Positions 7,040-16,900 of a stretch of 19,750 nucleotides of DNA are shown in pieces. The notes below the pieces were generated by a model, which worked only from the letters and a program-made list of their open reading frames with translations, had not been told where the DNA came from and did not search any database. Each line of letters opens with the position of its first letter. Position 1 is the first letter of the stretch. This stretch comes from Desulfovibrio sp. (GTDB lineage Bacteria; Desulfobacterota; Desulfovibrionia; Desulfovibrionales; Desulfovibrionaceae), in NCBI GenBank assembly GCA_031281815.1, contig JAITEY010000147.1:1-19750 (forward strand), written 5' to 3'. The position numbers and the translations under genes were made by a program.

Positions 7040-8545
7040 TCAGTCCGCATCGTTTGTTTCGGCGGGCTTATCCGTTGCGGGCGCATCTTCCGCATCCGTT
7101 GCGCCGTCGTCGTCCGCTTCACCCGCCGTGCCCGCGTCACCGGCGTCTTCCGCGCCGGCAGCATCTTCCGCATCCGTTGCGCCGTCGTCGTCCGCTTCAC
7201 CCGCAGTGCCCGCGTCACCGGCGTCTTCCGCGCCGGCAGCGTCGTCCGTTTCGTCCGCCGTGCCCGTATCATCGGCGTCTTCCGCGCCGGCCGCTGCCGT
7301 GTCGCCTTTTTCCCCGGACGGCCGCAGGAAGTTGACGGCAGCGCGCAGGTTGGCGAGTTTTTTCTCGGTCATGCCGGTGACGGCCAGAATTTCCTCATCC
7401 GAGGCAAGGCTGACGGCCTCAAAGCTCACAAGCCCGGCGACCGCGAAGTTTTCCGCGGGCACTTCCACGACGGCGGCCAACTGCTCCAGGCCCTTACCTA
7501 TGGCGTTGGCCTCGTTGTAGCGCGTTTCGGTATAGATATCGATTTTCCAGCCCAGAAGTTTGGCGGCGAGTTTGACGTTCTGGCCTTTGCGCCCTATGGA
7601 ATTGGTCAGTTGGTCGTCGGGCACGATGACTTCCAGCAGCCCTTCGGCTTCGTCCACGACGATGCGGGAGATGACGGCCGGGGAAAGGGCGTTGCGCGCG
7701 TAAGCGGCAATGTCCGGGCTCCAGACCACTATGTCGATGCGTTCGCTGCGCAGTTCCTGCACAATGTTCTGGATGCGCGAGCCGCGCACCCCGACGCAGG
7801 CGCCCACGGGATCGACGTCCCGCTCCCGGCTCAGAACGGCCACTTTGGCCCTGCTTCCCGGATCGCGGGCCACGCCCATGATTTGCACGATGCCGTCGTC
7901 CACTTCCGGCACCTCGCGCTTGAAGAGGGCGGCCATGTAGTCGCGGTGCGACCTGGAGACGATGACCTGAGGTCCGCGTCCTTCCTTGCGCACTTCGATA
8001 ATCAGGGCCTGGACCCGGTCGCCCCGTTTATAGTGCTCGCGGGGAATCTGCTCTTCCTTGGGCAGCAGCGCCTCCGTGCGTCCGAGGTTGATGATCCAGC
8101 CCGCCTTGTCGCGCCGCTGCACGATGCCGGAGGCGATTTCGTTGATGCGGTCCTTGTATTCATCATAGATAATGCCCTGTTCGGCATCGCGCATGCGCTG
8201 GATGATGACCTGCTTGGCGCTTTGCGCGGCGATGCGGCCGAGATCCTCGACCTTCAGGCGGAAACCCACTTCGTCGTCAAGGCGGATGCCGGGGTCATGC
8301 TTGCGGGCCTCTTCGAGGGACACCTGAATGCTTTCGTCCTCAACCTGCTCGACGACGATTTTGTACTGGAAGACGTCGATCTCCCCGGTTTCTTCGTTGA
8401 AGGAGACTTCAACGTCGACGTCCTCGCCGAATTTGCGCTGCACCGACGTACGGACGGCTTCTTCCAAGGTTTCGACCAGCATGGCCCGGTCCAGGCCTTT
8501 GTCTTTGCTGATTTGATCGATAGCTTTCTTGAGTTCGAGGCCCAT
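7040..8545 (-). CDS. nusA: Transcription termination/antitermination factor NusA
   Basis: The 501-residue product starts MGLELKKAIDQISKDKGLDR, as usual for NusA, with an N-terminal RNA-polymerase-binding domain (1-130). An S1 domain (about 136-200) follows, then KH1 with GACVGVRGSRIQ (248-259) and KH2 with SIGRKGQN (316-323). A helix-hairpin-like segment near 365-408 is next. Residues 411-501 are an unusual acidic Ala/Asp/Glu/Gly tail made of near-identical 26-residue repeats. The ATG at 8545 has GAGGAG 8 bases upstream, overlapping the rimP stop as TGAGGAG, so rimP and nusA are closely coupled. NusA binds RNA polymerase and nascent RNA to control pausing and termination; the tail resembles acidic C-terminal regions that can contact the polymerase alpha subunit, which is inference. 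Confidence 0.97.
   Translation of the reverse strand: MGLELKKAIDQISKDKGLDRAMLVETLEEAVRTSVQRKFGEDVDVEVSFNEETGEIDVFQYKIVVEQVEDESIQVSLEEARKHDPGIRLDDEVGFRLKVEDLGRIAAQSAKQVIIQRMRDAEQGIIYDEYKDRINEIASGIVQRRDKAGWIINLGRTEALLPKEEQIPREHYKRGDRVQALIIEVRKEGRGPQVIVSRSHRDYMAALFKREVPEVDDGIVQIMGVARDPGSRAKVAVLSRERDVDPVGACVGVRGSRIQNIVQELRSERIDIVVWSPDIAAYARNALSPAVISRIVVDEAEGLLEVIVPDDQLTNSIGRKGQNVKLAAKLLGWKIDIYTETRYNEANAIGKGLEQLAAVVEVPAENFAVAGLVSFEAVSLASDEEILAVTGMTEKKLANLRAAVNFLRPSGEKGDTAAAGAEDADDTGTADETDDAAGAEDAGDAGTAGEADDDGATDAEDAAGAEDAGDAGTAGEADDDGATDAEDAPATDKPAETNDAD
7083..7238 (-). repeat. 78-bp tandem repeat in the nusA 3' end
   Basis: Two adjacent 78-base units (7083-7160 and 7161-7238) differ at a single base. 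A degenerate third unit follows to about 7292. They keep the reading frame and encode a 26-residue acidic unit (AGAEDAGDAGTAGEADDD and following). The near-identity, including silent positions, implies recent duplication or repeated homogenisation, so copy number may vary between strains. Confidence 0.93.
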
Positions 8546-8557
8546 CGGAGAAGCTCC

Positions 8558-9163
8558 TCATGCTTTCTTTTTACCGCCCCGCCCGGGCAGCTTTTTGTCG
8601 GGAAACTGCGGGACAAGGCGGACTTTGGCGGCATCGGCGAAGGCAAAGCGCACTTCGGCGTCCGCGTCGGGGTTGCTTTCATCGCGGAAACGCAGGACGA
8701 AGTCCGCGCCCTCCCTGCCGAGGAGGGTGCCGCGGAAGCGCTTTCTGCCCGGAAACGCCGGGACAGGGGCGCGCAGGGTCACTTCCACGCACTGTCCCGC
8801 GGCCTGTTCAAGCCGGCCGGCGTCGAAAAAAGCGCGGTCCAGGCCCGGCGAGGACACTTCCAGCACATACGGGCCGGACATGATGTCCTCGGCGTCCAGG
8901 GCGAGACCGAGCAGGCGGGAGAACTCCGCGCACTGTTCCACGTCCGCTCCGCGCACGGGGTCGCCCACGCGGGCGTTGTCCGGTCCGGGGATGTCTCCGC
9001 GGGAGCGCGTTCCGTCCTCCGCAGCGTTTTCCACGAACACGCGCACGCCGAAGCGACCGTCGTGCGTCGGTTCGACCCCCCAGAGCGCAAGGCCCATGCC
9101 GCGCGCCAAGGGAGCGGCCAGAACCGCCACTGCTTCCGTCAACGTGTTGGTGTCGTGCGCCAT
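8558..9163 (-). CDS. rimP: Ribosome maturation factor RimP
   Basis: The 201-residue product is the 30S maturation factor that heads this operon. YVLEVSSPGLDRAF (99-112) is the RimP signature, LARGMGLALWGVE (19-31) is the N-terminal strand-helix region, and the C-terminal part (RFRGTLLGREGADFVLRF) is the Sm-like barrel. Residues about 47-74 (EDGTRSRGDIPGPDNARVGDPV) form an insertion in the N-domain absent from the short textbook RimPs. The ATG at 9163 is preferred; the frame extends to 9241 but runs through the terminator-like hairpin and is not family-like. The ribosome site upstream (CGGA) is weak, and it directly follows the U9 run of that hairpin. Confidence 0.93.
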   Translation of the reverse strand: MAHDTNTLTEAVAVLAAPLARGMGLALWGVEPTHDGRFGVRVFVENAAEDGTRSRGDIPGPDNARVGDPVRGADVEQCAEFSRLLGLALDAEDIMSGPYVLEVSSPGLDRAFFDAGRLEQAAGQCVEVTLRAPVPAFPGRKRFRGTLLGREGADFVLRFRDESNPDADAEVRFAFADAAKVRLVPQFPDKKLPGRGGKKKA

Positions 9164-9360
9164 GCTTGTCCGATTCCGCCAAAAAAAAAGGGGCCGCAGG
9201 GCCACCCTCAAAAAGCCCGCAGGCCCGCAAGGATGTTTCACTCCACCGCCGGCGGAACCGCCGGATCGCCCCGGCGGACCGGAACGCCTGTGGAGCGCTC
9301 TTTCCCCGGAGGGAAAAGAGACGAAAGAAACGAAAGAGACACAATGATGTTCTCGTAAAC
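9164..9360 (-). promoter_or_regulatory. Structured 5' leader of the rimP operon
   Basis: From the predicted start site near 9360 to the rimP ATG the transcript would be about 197 nt without a convincing gene. It contains a 10-bp hairpin at 9320-9298 (CTCTTTTCCC, loop TCC, GGGGAAAGAG with one G-U pair), a 7-bp hairpin at 9264-9249 (CCGGCGG TT CCGCCGG) and the terminator-like stem at 9206-9181. The series looks like an attenuated leader. It does not match any leader class I recognise. Confidence 0.5.
9181..9206 (-). terminator. Intrinsic terminator or attenuator just upstream of rimP
   Basis: On the minus strand GGCC (9203-9200), loop CTGC and GGCC (9195-9192), extended by GG/CC around a bulged base, are followed by nine U residues (9189-9181). 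The U-run ends 17 bases before the rimP start codon, so it lies inside the operon leader rather than after a gene. The preceding segment GCGGGCC (9228-9222) could pair with the 5' arm of the stem and act as an antiterminator. Confidence 0.6.
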
Positions 9361-9366
9361 GTCGAG

Positions 9367-9395
9367 CTCATATCCTGTATCCGCACCGTCGTCAA
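9367..9395 (-). promoter_or_regulatory. Promoter of the rimP-nusA-ylxR-infB operon
   Basis: On the minus strand TTGACG (9395-9390, 5/6 to consensus), a 17-base spacer and TATGAG (9372-9367, 4/6) make a good sigma70-type promoter facing rimP. It is back to back with the toxin-antitoxin promoter at 9466-9494. Confidence 0.6.
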
Positions 9396-9426
9396 GGTAT
9401 TTTTTTAAAAGCGCCGCCCGGCCCCC

Positions 9427-9450
9427 AACCCGCCGGCGGGCCGGCGCGGA
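9427..9450. repeat. 24-bp direct repeat, copy 1 (left of the toxin-antitoxin pair)
   Basis: A 24-base GC-rich sequence beginning AACCCGCCGGCGGG is identical to 10208-10231. It contains the perfect 12-base palindrome CCCGCCGGCGGG. The two copies lie 781 bp apart and bracket the AbrB/PIN module and its promoter. Confidence 0.95.
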
Positions 9451-9465
9451 AGCAGGACGAGGCGC

Positions 9466-9498
9466 TTGATTTTCAGAACGAGTTTGTGTATACAGAAA
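9466..9498 (+). promoter_or_regulatory. Toxin-antitoxin promoter with overlapping palindromic operator
   Basis: TTGATT (9466-9471), a 17-base spacer and TATACA (9489-9494) form a sigma70-type promoter. The -10 box lies within an imperfect palindrome at 9483-9498 (TTTGTGTATACAGAAA, 7 of 8 pairs match). This is where an AbrB-type antitoxin would be expected to bind for autorepression. The sequence is visible; its use as an operator is inference. Confidence 0.5.
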
Positions 9499-9536
9499 TA
9501 AAATAAGATTTTCAAGCAAATCAAGAAGGTTCAGGT

Positions 9537-9812
9537 ATGGAAGTCGCAAAAATCACAAGCAAAGGACAAATTACGATTCCCATTGACATACGCAAAAAAC
9601 TCGGCGTCAAAGAGGGCGACAAGGTTATCTTCATTGAGGACGGCAACAGGATTGTTGTGGCGAACGCGGCAAAAATTGCGTTTGCCGATATGCGTGCCGC
9701 CTTTGCCGGCGAGGCGGATCGTCTCGGCATAAAAGACGAAAGGGATGTTGTGGCTGTTGTAGACGAAGTGCGGGAGGAAATATGGAAAGAACGCTATGCG
9801 AATCATAATTGA
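9537..9812 (+). CDS. AbrB/MazE/SpoVT-family antitoxin
   Basis: The 91-residue product opens MEVAKITSKGQITIPIDIRKKLGVKEGDKVIF, the classic swapped-hairpin AbrB DNA-binding domain (residues about 1-45). The rest (about 50-91) is a helical, charged region expected to wrap and block the toxin active site. The ATG has AGAAGG 8 bases upstream. The next frame begins 17 bases before this stop, the usual tight antitoxin-toxin overlap. The protein should be a dimer that represses its own promoter, more strongly with toxin bound (family knowledge). The AT-rich codon use contrasts with the GC-rich neighbours, which supports horizontal acquisition. Confidence 0.92.
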   Translation: MEVAKITSKGQITIPIDIRKKLGVKEGDKVIFIEDGNRIVVANAAKIAFADMRAAFAGEADRLGIKDERDVVAVVDEVREEIWKERYANHN

Positions 9813-10197
9813 CACTAATGTTTTGATTTCTGCTTTTGTCTTGTCATCCCCGCACCTTTTACGGATGATTGAAAGCATAGCAGAACATCACACTATCGTT
9901 TTACCGACTTATGTTCTGGATGAATTGAAACGGGTAACAAAGCAAAAATTCCCAGGAAAATATGACTTACTGGAACCGTTCCTGCGGGAACTGCCGTTTG
10001 AGCTTGTCTATACTCCAGAAAAAATTGACAAATCAAAATATCCTGATATTCGAGATATAAAAGACTTGCCCGTTTTAGTTTCAGCAATAATTGAGGATGT
10101 GGACATTCTGATTTCCTGCGACGCTGATTTTGCGCCGCTCGAAACAGAACACCCGGAGATTTTGACGCCAAAAGGCTTTGTGGATAAATACTGCTGA
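9796..10197 (+). CDS. PIN-domain ribonuclease toxin (COG1569-type)
   Basis: The 133-residue product starts MRIIIDTNVLISAF, the first PIN strand with catalytic D6. Further acidic residues at E43 (LDELKR), D90 (RDIKDLPVL) and D109 (ISCDADF) complete the Mg-binding quartet of an active PIN nuclease. The C-terminal EILTPKGFVDKY is typical of the COG1569 toxin subgroup. Such toxins cleave RNA, often tRNA or mRNA, when the antitoxin is degraded; the target here cannot be read from sequence. It overlaps the antitoxin gene by 17 bases, with GGAAAG 6 bases before the ATG. All catalytic residues are present, so it should be functional. Confidence 0.92.
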   Translation: MRIIIDTNVLISAFVLSSPHLLRMIESIAEHHTIVLPTYVLDELKRVTKQKFPGKYDLLEPFLRELPFELVYTPEKIDKSKYPDIRDIKDLPVLVSAIIEDVDILISCDADFAPLETEHPEILTPKGFVDKYC

Positions 10198-10207
10198 TTT
10201 TTACTAT

Positions 10208-10231
10208 AACCCGCCGGCGGGCCGGCGCGGA
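10208..10231. repeat. 24-bp direct repeat, copy 2 (right of the toxin-antitoxin pair)
   Basis: Identical over 24 bases to 9427-9450 and starts 11 bases after the toxin stop codon. The inner palindrome CCCGCCGGCGGG could fold as a hairpin at the end of the toxin mRNA, but no U-run follows. Confidence 0.95.
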
Positions 10232-10252
10232 TCGGTCAAAACATGTGCCTCC

Positions 10253-10293
10253 TGCACCGGTCAAGTCGCTTTGCCCGTCATCAGACCGGTGTA
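10253..10293 (+). repeat. Inverted repeat downstream of the toxin gene
   Basis: CACCGGTC (10255-10262) and GACCGGTG (10284-10291) are perfect complements; a G-T and a T-A pair extend the stem to 10 with a 21-base loop. There is no U-run. It could be a regulator site for the FIST promoter 35 bases downstream, or a weak transcript end. Confidence 0.5.
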
Positions 10294-10305
10294 CTCGACA
10301 TCAGG

Positions 10306-10354
10306 CCTGTGTTCTCCTGTGTTCTCCTTGACAAAAGCCCGGGACGCATATAAA
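10306..10354 (+). promoter_or_regulatory. Promoter of the FIST-kinase operon with upstream 10-bp repeats
   Basis: A perfect TTGACA (10328-10333) is followed by TATAAA (10349-10354) after a short 15-base spacer. Directly upstream, at 10306-10327, the unit CCTGTGTTCT repeats twice at one helical-turn spacing, suggesting a binding site for a protein that touches one DNA face. About 98 bases separate the -10 box from the FIST start codon. Confidence 0.55.
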
Positions 10355-10452
10355 CCTCTGTTCACGTTCGGAAACGCGATTGCCGCCGCCGGCGCGCAAT
10401 CCGCTCCGCAGGCTTTATCGGACCATATCATACCGCAGACGGGGGTGCAGCC

Positions 10453-11607
10453 GTGGTGACGATGTTCGCAGCGTATACCGAGGAAGTTGACGATGTCGAC
10501 AGCGCCGCAGCCGAGATCCTGAAACAAGTGGACCTTGCCCGCCTGTCCGCCGAATCCGTGGGTATTCTGTTCTGTCATCGGGAATTCATCGAGTCCGGCG
10601 TGGCCGAAGGGTTGTGCGCCCGGCTGCCCTTCGACGTGATAGGCATGACGACCATGGCCGGGGCGACCCGCGCCGGGCACGGCGTATTCATGCTCAACCT
10701 CGCCGTGTTGAGCGCGGACGACGTCGTTTTCCGGACCGCCGTCACTGAACCGCTGACGGCCGCGAACGCCGGAGAAGCCATGGCCGCCGCGTACGGCGCG
10801 GCACGCGCTGCGCTGCCCGGCGACCCCGCTTTCATCATCAGCCTGTTCCCCTTTCTTTCCGACATAAGCAGCGCGGAGGTCCTCAAATACCTGGATGCCG
10901 CCTGCGGCGGCATACCCGTATGGGGCAGCGTGGCCAGCGGCATGGACATGTCCTATGCCGGCGCGGGCGTCATCGGCAACGGGCGCTTCCACGAAATGTC
11001 CGCCGTCATGCTGCTTCTGCACGGTCCCCTTGAGCCGGAATTCATCGTGGCCTCCATCCCCGACAAGAACATCGGCGACCGCCGGGCGCTCATTACGGAA
11101 TCCGCCGGGTGCATACTCAAGAAAGCCAACGATGTCCCTCTGCTGGAATACCTCAACGATATCGGCATCATCATGCGCATCGGGCAGGACAATACCACGT
11201 TGCCGCTGATGGTGGATTACGGCGACGGCTCAAAGCCCGTGGCCCTGGCCGTCTACGCCCTGACTCCGGAAAACTGGGCCGTGTGCGGCGGCGAGGTGCC
11301 GGAGGGGGCGTTCTTTTTCTGCGGCGAAATAGACAAGGACGGCATTATCGAAAGCGCCGGCGACGCCCTGGCCCAAATGCGGAAAGCGGAGGGGAAAAAC
11401 TGCCTGCTGATGCTCCCCTGCGTCACGCGATACATCATGATGACCCCCGAACAGGACGAAGAAATGCGCCTCGTCGCTGAAACGCTCGACGAAAAGAAGC
11501 CCTTCGTCTTCGCCCTGTCCGGCGGTGAAATCTGCCCGGTGAAAGGTCGCGACGGCGTTCAACGCAACCGGCACCACAATTTTACTTTTTCAGCCTGCTT
11601 GTTCTGA
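10453..11607 (+). CDS. FIST-domain sensor protein
   Basis: The 384-residue soluble product has FIST_N and FIST_C domains. The N-terminal part (AYTEEVDDVDSAAAEIL, then SVGILFCHREFIESGVAEGLCARLPFDVIGMTT) is characteristic of kinase-linked FIST proteins. The C-terminal half contains repeated FIST_C strands and ends with an FVFALSGGEICPVKGRDG segment. FIST domains bind small ligands, and a subgroup (NosP) binds heme and nitric oxide to control partner kinases. The partner here is the hybrid kinase 6 bases downstream. Two GTG codons (10453, 10456) and an ATG (10462) are possible starts; GGGGGTG lies 6 bases before the first. Cysteines and histidines that could hold heme are present, but I cannot assign them. 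There are no membrane segments. Confidence 0.85.
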   Translation: MVTMFAAYTEEVDDVDSAAAEILKQVDLARLSAESVGILFCHREFIESGVAEGLCARLPFDVIGMTTMAGATRAGHGVFMLNLAVLSADDVVFRTAVTEPLTAANAGEAMAAAYGAARAALPGDPAFIISLFPFLSDISSAEVLKYLDAACGGIPVWGSVASGMDMSYAGAGVIGNGRFHEMSAVMLLLHGPLEPEFIVASIPDKNIGDRRALITESAGCILKKANDVPLLEYLNDIGIIMRIGQDNTTLPLMVDYGDGSKPVALAVYALTPENWAVCGGEVPEGAFFFCGEIDKDGIIESAGDALAQMRKAEGKNCLLMLPCVTRYIMMTPEQDEEMRLVAETLDEKKPFVFALSGGEICPVKGRDGVQRNRHHNFTFSACLF

Positions 11608-11613
11608 GGCGGT

Positions 11614-13809
<2,196 letters not shown>

Positions 13810-13848
13810 CGGCGGGAGACGATGCGACAACGCAAAACATGATTGCAA

Positions 13849-13946
13849 GGAGTTGTTCATAAACAATATGTCAAAATTGTCTCCTATCGGAGCGGAATGA
13901 TCAGGATCCGGCCTCATGAATATCAAGATACCTAATGAATAACTCC
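13849..13946. mobile_element. 98-bp MITE-like element with 12-bp terminal inverted repeats
   Basis: GGAGTTGTTCAT (13849-13860) and ATGAATAACTCC (13935-13946) are complementary at 11 of 12 positions, and the exception is a G-U wobble in RNA. The ends are flanked on both sides by CAA (13846-13848 and 13947-13949), which could be a 3-bp target duplication. The interior is AT-richer than the surroundings and non-coding. It lies between the two kinase genes, in the leader of the second. It could instead be a plain RNA hairpin; one copy is not enough to tell. Confidence 0.4.
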
Positions 13947-13960
13947 CAAACGAGCGCCTC

Positions 13961-16900
13961 ATGTTGAAGAACCTTGGTTTGCAGACGAAAATTTTTTTCC
14001 TGGTTTCAAGCGTCGTCGTCGTATCTTTCGTAATACTGACGCTGATCGTTTCCAACAAAACTTTTGAAATGGCGAAGAAAGACGCTTTCAGTCTGGCACA
14101 GGAAACAGCCGACAAATACAAGAACGAAATCAAGGCGGAATTGCAGGGCGCGAGAATAACTTCAGAAACGCTCGCGACGGTCTTTGAGACCCTGAAGGAC
14201 CATGGCCTGACCGACAGAACCATGATGAACGACATCCTGCGCAGTACCCTGGCGAAAAAAGAATACATCACCGCATTTTGCATCGCTTACGAGCCTGATG
14301 CTCTCGACGGCAGGGACGGGCAGTTCGCCGGGAAAAAGCCGGAATACGACGAGACAGGAAGATACGCCCCGTACTGGAACAAACTGGGCGGCAATATCGC
14401 TGTAGAGCCTTTGTATGATATTGATATAGCGGATTGGTACATTGTTCCCAAAACCACGCTGAATGAATATATCACCGATCCCTACCCGTATGAGGTCCAG
14501 GGACACCCCGTCATGCTGGCCAGCTTGATATTTCCGATTGTTTACAAAGAGAAATTTATCGGGATTGTTTCTTCCGACATTGTTCTTGATAAACTGCAGG
14601 AAATGATTTCCAAGGTGAATCCTCACGGCCAGGAGGGCTATACGGAAATCCTGTCCAATGCGGGCGGCATCGCGGCGCATCCCGATAAGACGCTTTTGGG
14701 GAAGGATTTGCGGGTGGAATCGGCCTATGCCATGCTGACCGCCGACGCGTCCCTGCTTCCCGCTGTCATACGCCTCGCGGATGAATACCTGGCCGAAAAT
14801 CCCGTCAAGGACCCGGAGGACAAGGAGCGGGTCGAAACATACGAAAACAACAAACGGTTTGTGGATGCGCTGCGGAACTACGCGGCAAGCCCGGACAAAT
14901 CCGCGCTCGACCTGTCCCTGCCGGACCCCGCTCTGGCCGGGGCGCTGCTCAAGGCGGATCCGGCGCGGTTGCGCAGCGCGGAGGAAGCGAAAGCCGCCGT
15001 CAAGAACGGCGAACCCTATATTTTCGACGGACGGGACTATTATACCGTCTATATGCCGATTCGGTTCAGCGGCGTGACGAGCCCCTGGTCGGTCGCCGTC
15101 AGCATTCCCATGACGAAAATTCTGGACAATGCCGCGGGCATCCGAAATTACGTCGTCCTGGCGTCCGTCATCGCGATATGCGTCATCGCCTTCATGCTCT
15201 ATCTCATAGCGGGAAGCGTCGCCCGGCCGATCCTTGAGCTCTCGAATACCGCCAAAGTGCTCGGGGAAGGCAATTTTGACGCGCAGGTGCCGCTGATCAA
15301 AAGCAACGACGAAATCGGCGCCCTATCCGTGACCTTCAGGTTCATGACCGAAAAAATCAACAGCCTCATCAGGGAAATGCAGAACTATGCCAAGGCCCTT
15401 GAGGAGAAGAACATCTATTTGAACCGGTTGAATGAACTGAAGGACGAATTCCTGGCCAATACGTCCCACGAGTTGAGAACGCCGATCAACGGGATCATCG
15501 GGATTGTCGAATCCATGCTCGACGGCGCGACCGGACAGATCAGCAGGGAACAGAAATACAACCTCTCGCTTGTCGTCAACAGCGGCAAACGACTTTCCAA
15601 TATGATCAATGACATATTGGATTTCACGCGGCTGAAAAACAAGGAAATCATCCTGCAGATCAAGGCCGTGGAACTGAAAACTCTGGTCGATACGGTCATC
15701 GCGTTGTCAAAGCCGCTGACCAGGGGAAAAGATCTGACGCTGATCAACGAGATTGACGATTCCCTGCCGGCGATTCGCGCCGACGAGAACAGGATGCAGC
15801 AGATTCTGTACAACCTGATCGGAAACGCCGTTAAGTTTACCGAAAAAGGAACGGTCCGCGTATCGGCCTCGGTTGTGAACGACACGGTGTCCGTTTCCGT
15901 GTCGGACACGGGCATCGGCATCCCCGATGACAAATTCGAGACCATATTTGAATCCTTTGAGCAGGTTGACGGTTCCACGGCCAGGGAATACGGCGGTACG
16001 GGCCTGGGCTTGTCCATCACCAAGAAGTTTGTCGAGCTGCACGGCGGAACGATTCACGTCGCCTCACGACCGGGCGAGGGGTCGACATTTACGTTCACCG
16101 TTCCCGCGTCGGGCGAAACAATCGATGCCGGCGCGGCCGCAAGCCCGAATACGCTTATCGACGCGGAGGACTTCGCTCCGGACGACGGGGATGCAAGCGG
16201 CGCAGTCGCGGCGCAGGGCGAAGGAGGGAGCAGGATCCTCGTCGTCGACGACGAACCGGTCAATATCCAGGTTTTGAGCAATCTCCTCTCCATACGCAAT
16301 TATCATGTGACGAAAGCCTATAACGGGGCTGAAGCCCTGGCTCTCATAATGAGCGGAGAACAGTTCGACCTTGTTCTTCTGGACGTCATGATGCCCAAAA
16401 TGTCCGGCTATGACGTCTGCAGCCGCCTGAGGGAGAGGTATTCGCTCCACGATTTGCCCGTTCTGATGCTGACGGCGAAAAACCGGATCCAGGACGTCGT
16501 GCTGGGCCTGCAGGTCGGCGCGAACGATTATCTCCCGAAGCCCTTCGACAAGGAAGAATTGCTGGCCAGGGTATCAACCCTTCTCGAACTGAAGAACGCC
16601 GTGACGGCGTCCATGGCGGCGACCAAAGTCAAGAACGTCTTTCTGGCCAACATGAGCCATGAAATACGCACGCCGCTGAACGCCGTCATCGGTCTGACCC
16701 GGTTGCTGCTCAAAACGCCTCTCGACGACAGGCAGCGGGATTACGCGACCAAAATGGGCGGCGCCGCATCGACGCTGCTCGGCATCGTCAACGATATTCT
16801 GGACTTTTCCAAGGTCGAGGCCGGCAAGATGACCCTGGAGCGCATTCCCTTCGACGTGCGCGGCGTCCTCGACAACATTGCCGACTGCTTTCAGGAACGG

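Noticed and set aside
7083..7238. Possible CRISPR-type array
   Set aside because: The units are contiguous, with no spacers, and lie inside the nusA reading frame.
6830..9358. 842-residue plus-strand open frame opposite nusA and rimP
   Set aside because: Shadow of well-identified genes. The protein repeats mirror the nusA tail repeat.
9238..9549. 103-residue minus-strand open frame upstream of rimP
   Set aside because: It crosses both divergent promoters, the 24-bp repeat and the leader hairpins, and has no family resemblance.
10178..10459. 93-residue plus-strand frame between the toxin and FIST genes
   Set aside because: It overlaps the toxin end, repeat copy 2 and the FIST promoter, and has no ribosome site or recognisable domain.
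13855..13900. Ten-codon frame after AAGGAG between the kinase genes
   Set aside because: The spacing from AAGGAG to ATG is about 13 bases, and the frame lies inside the inverted-repeat element.
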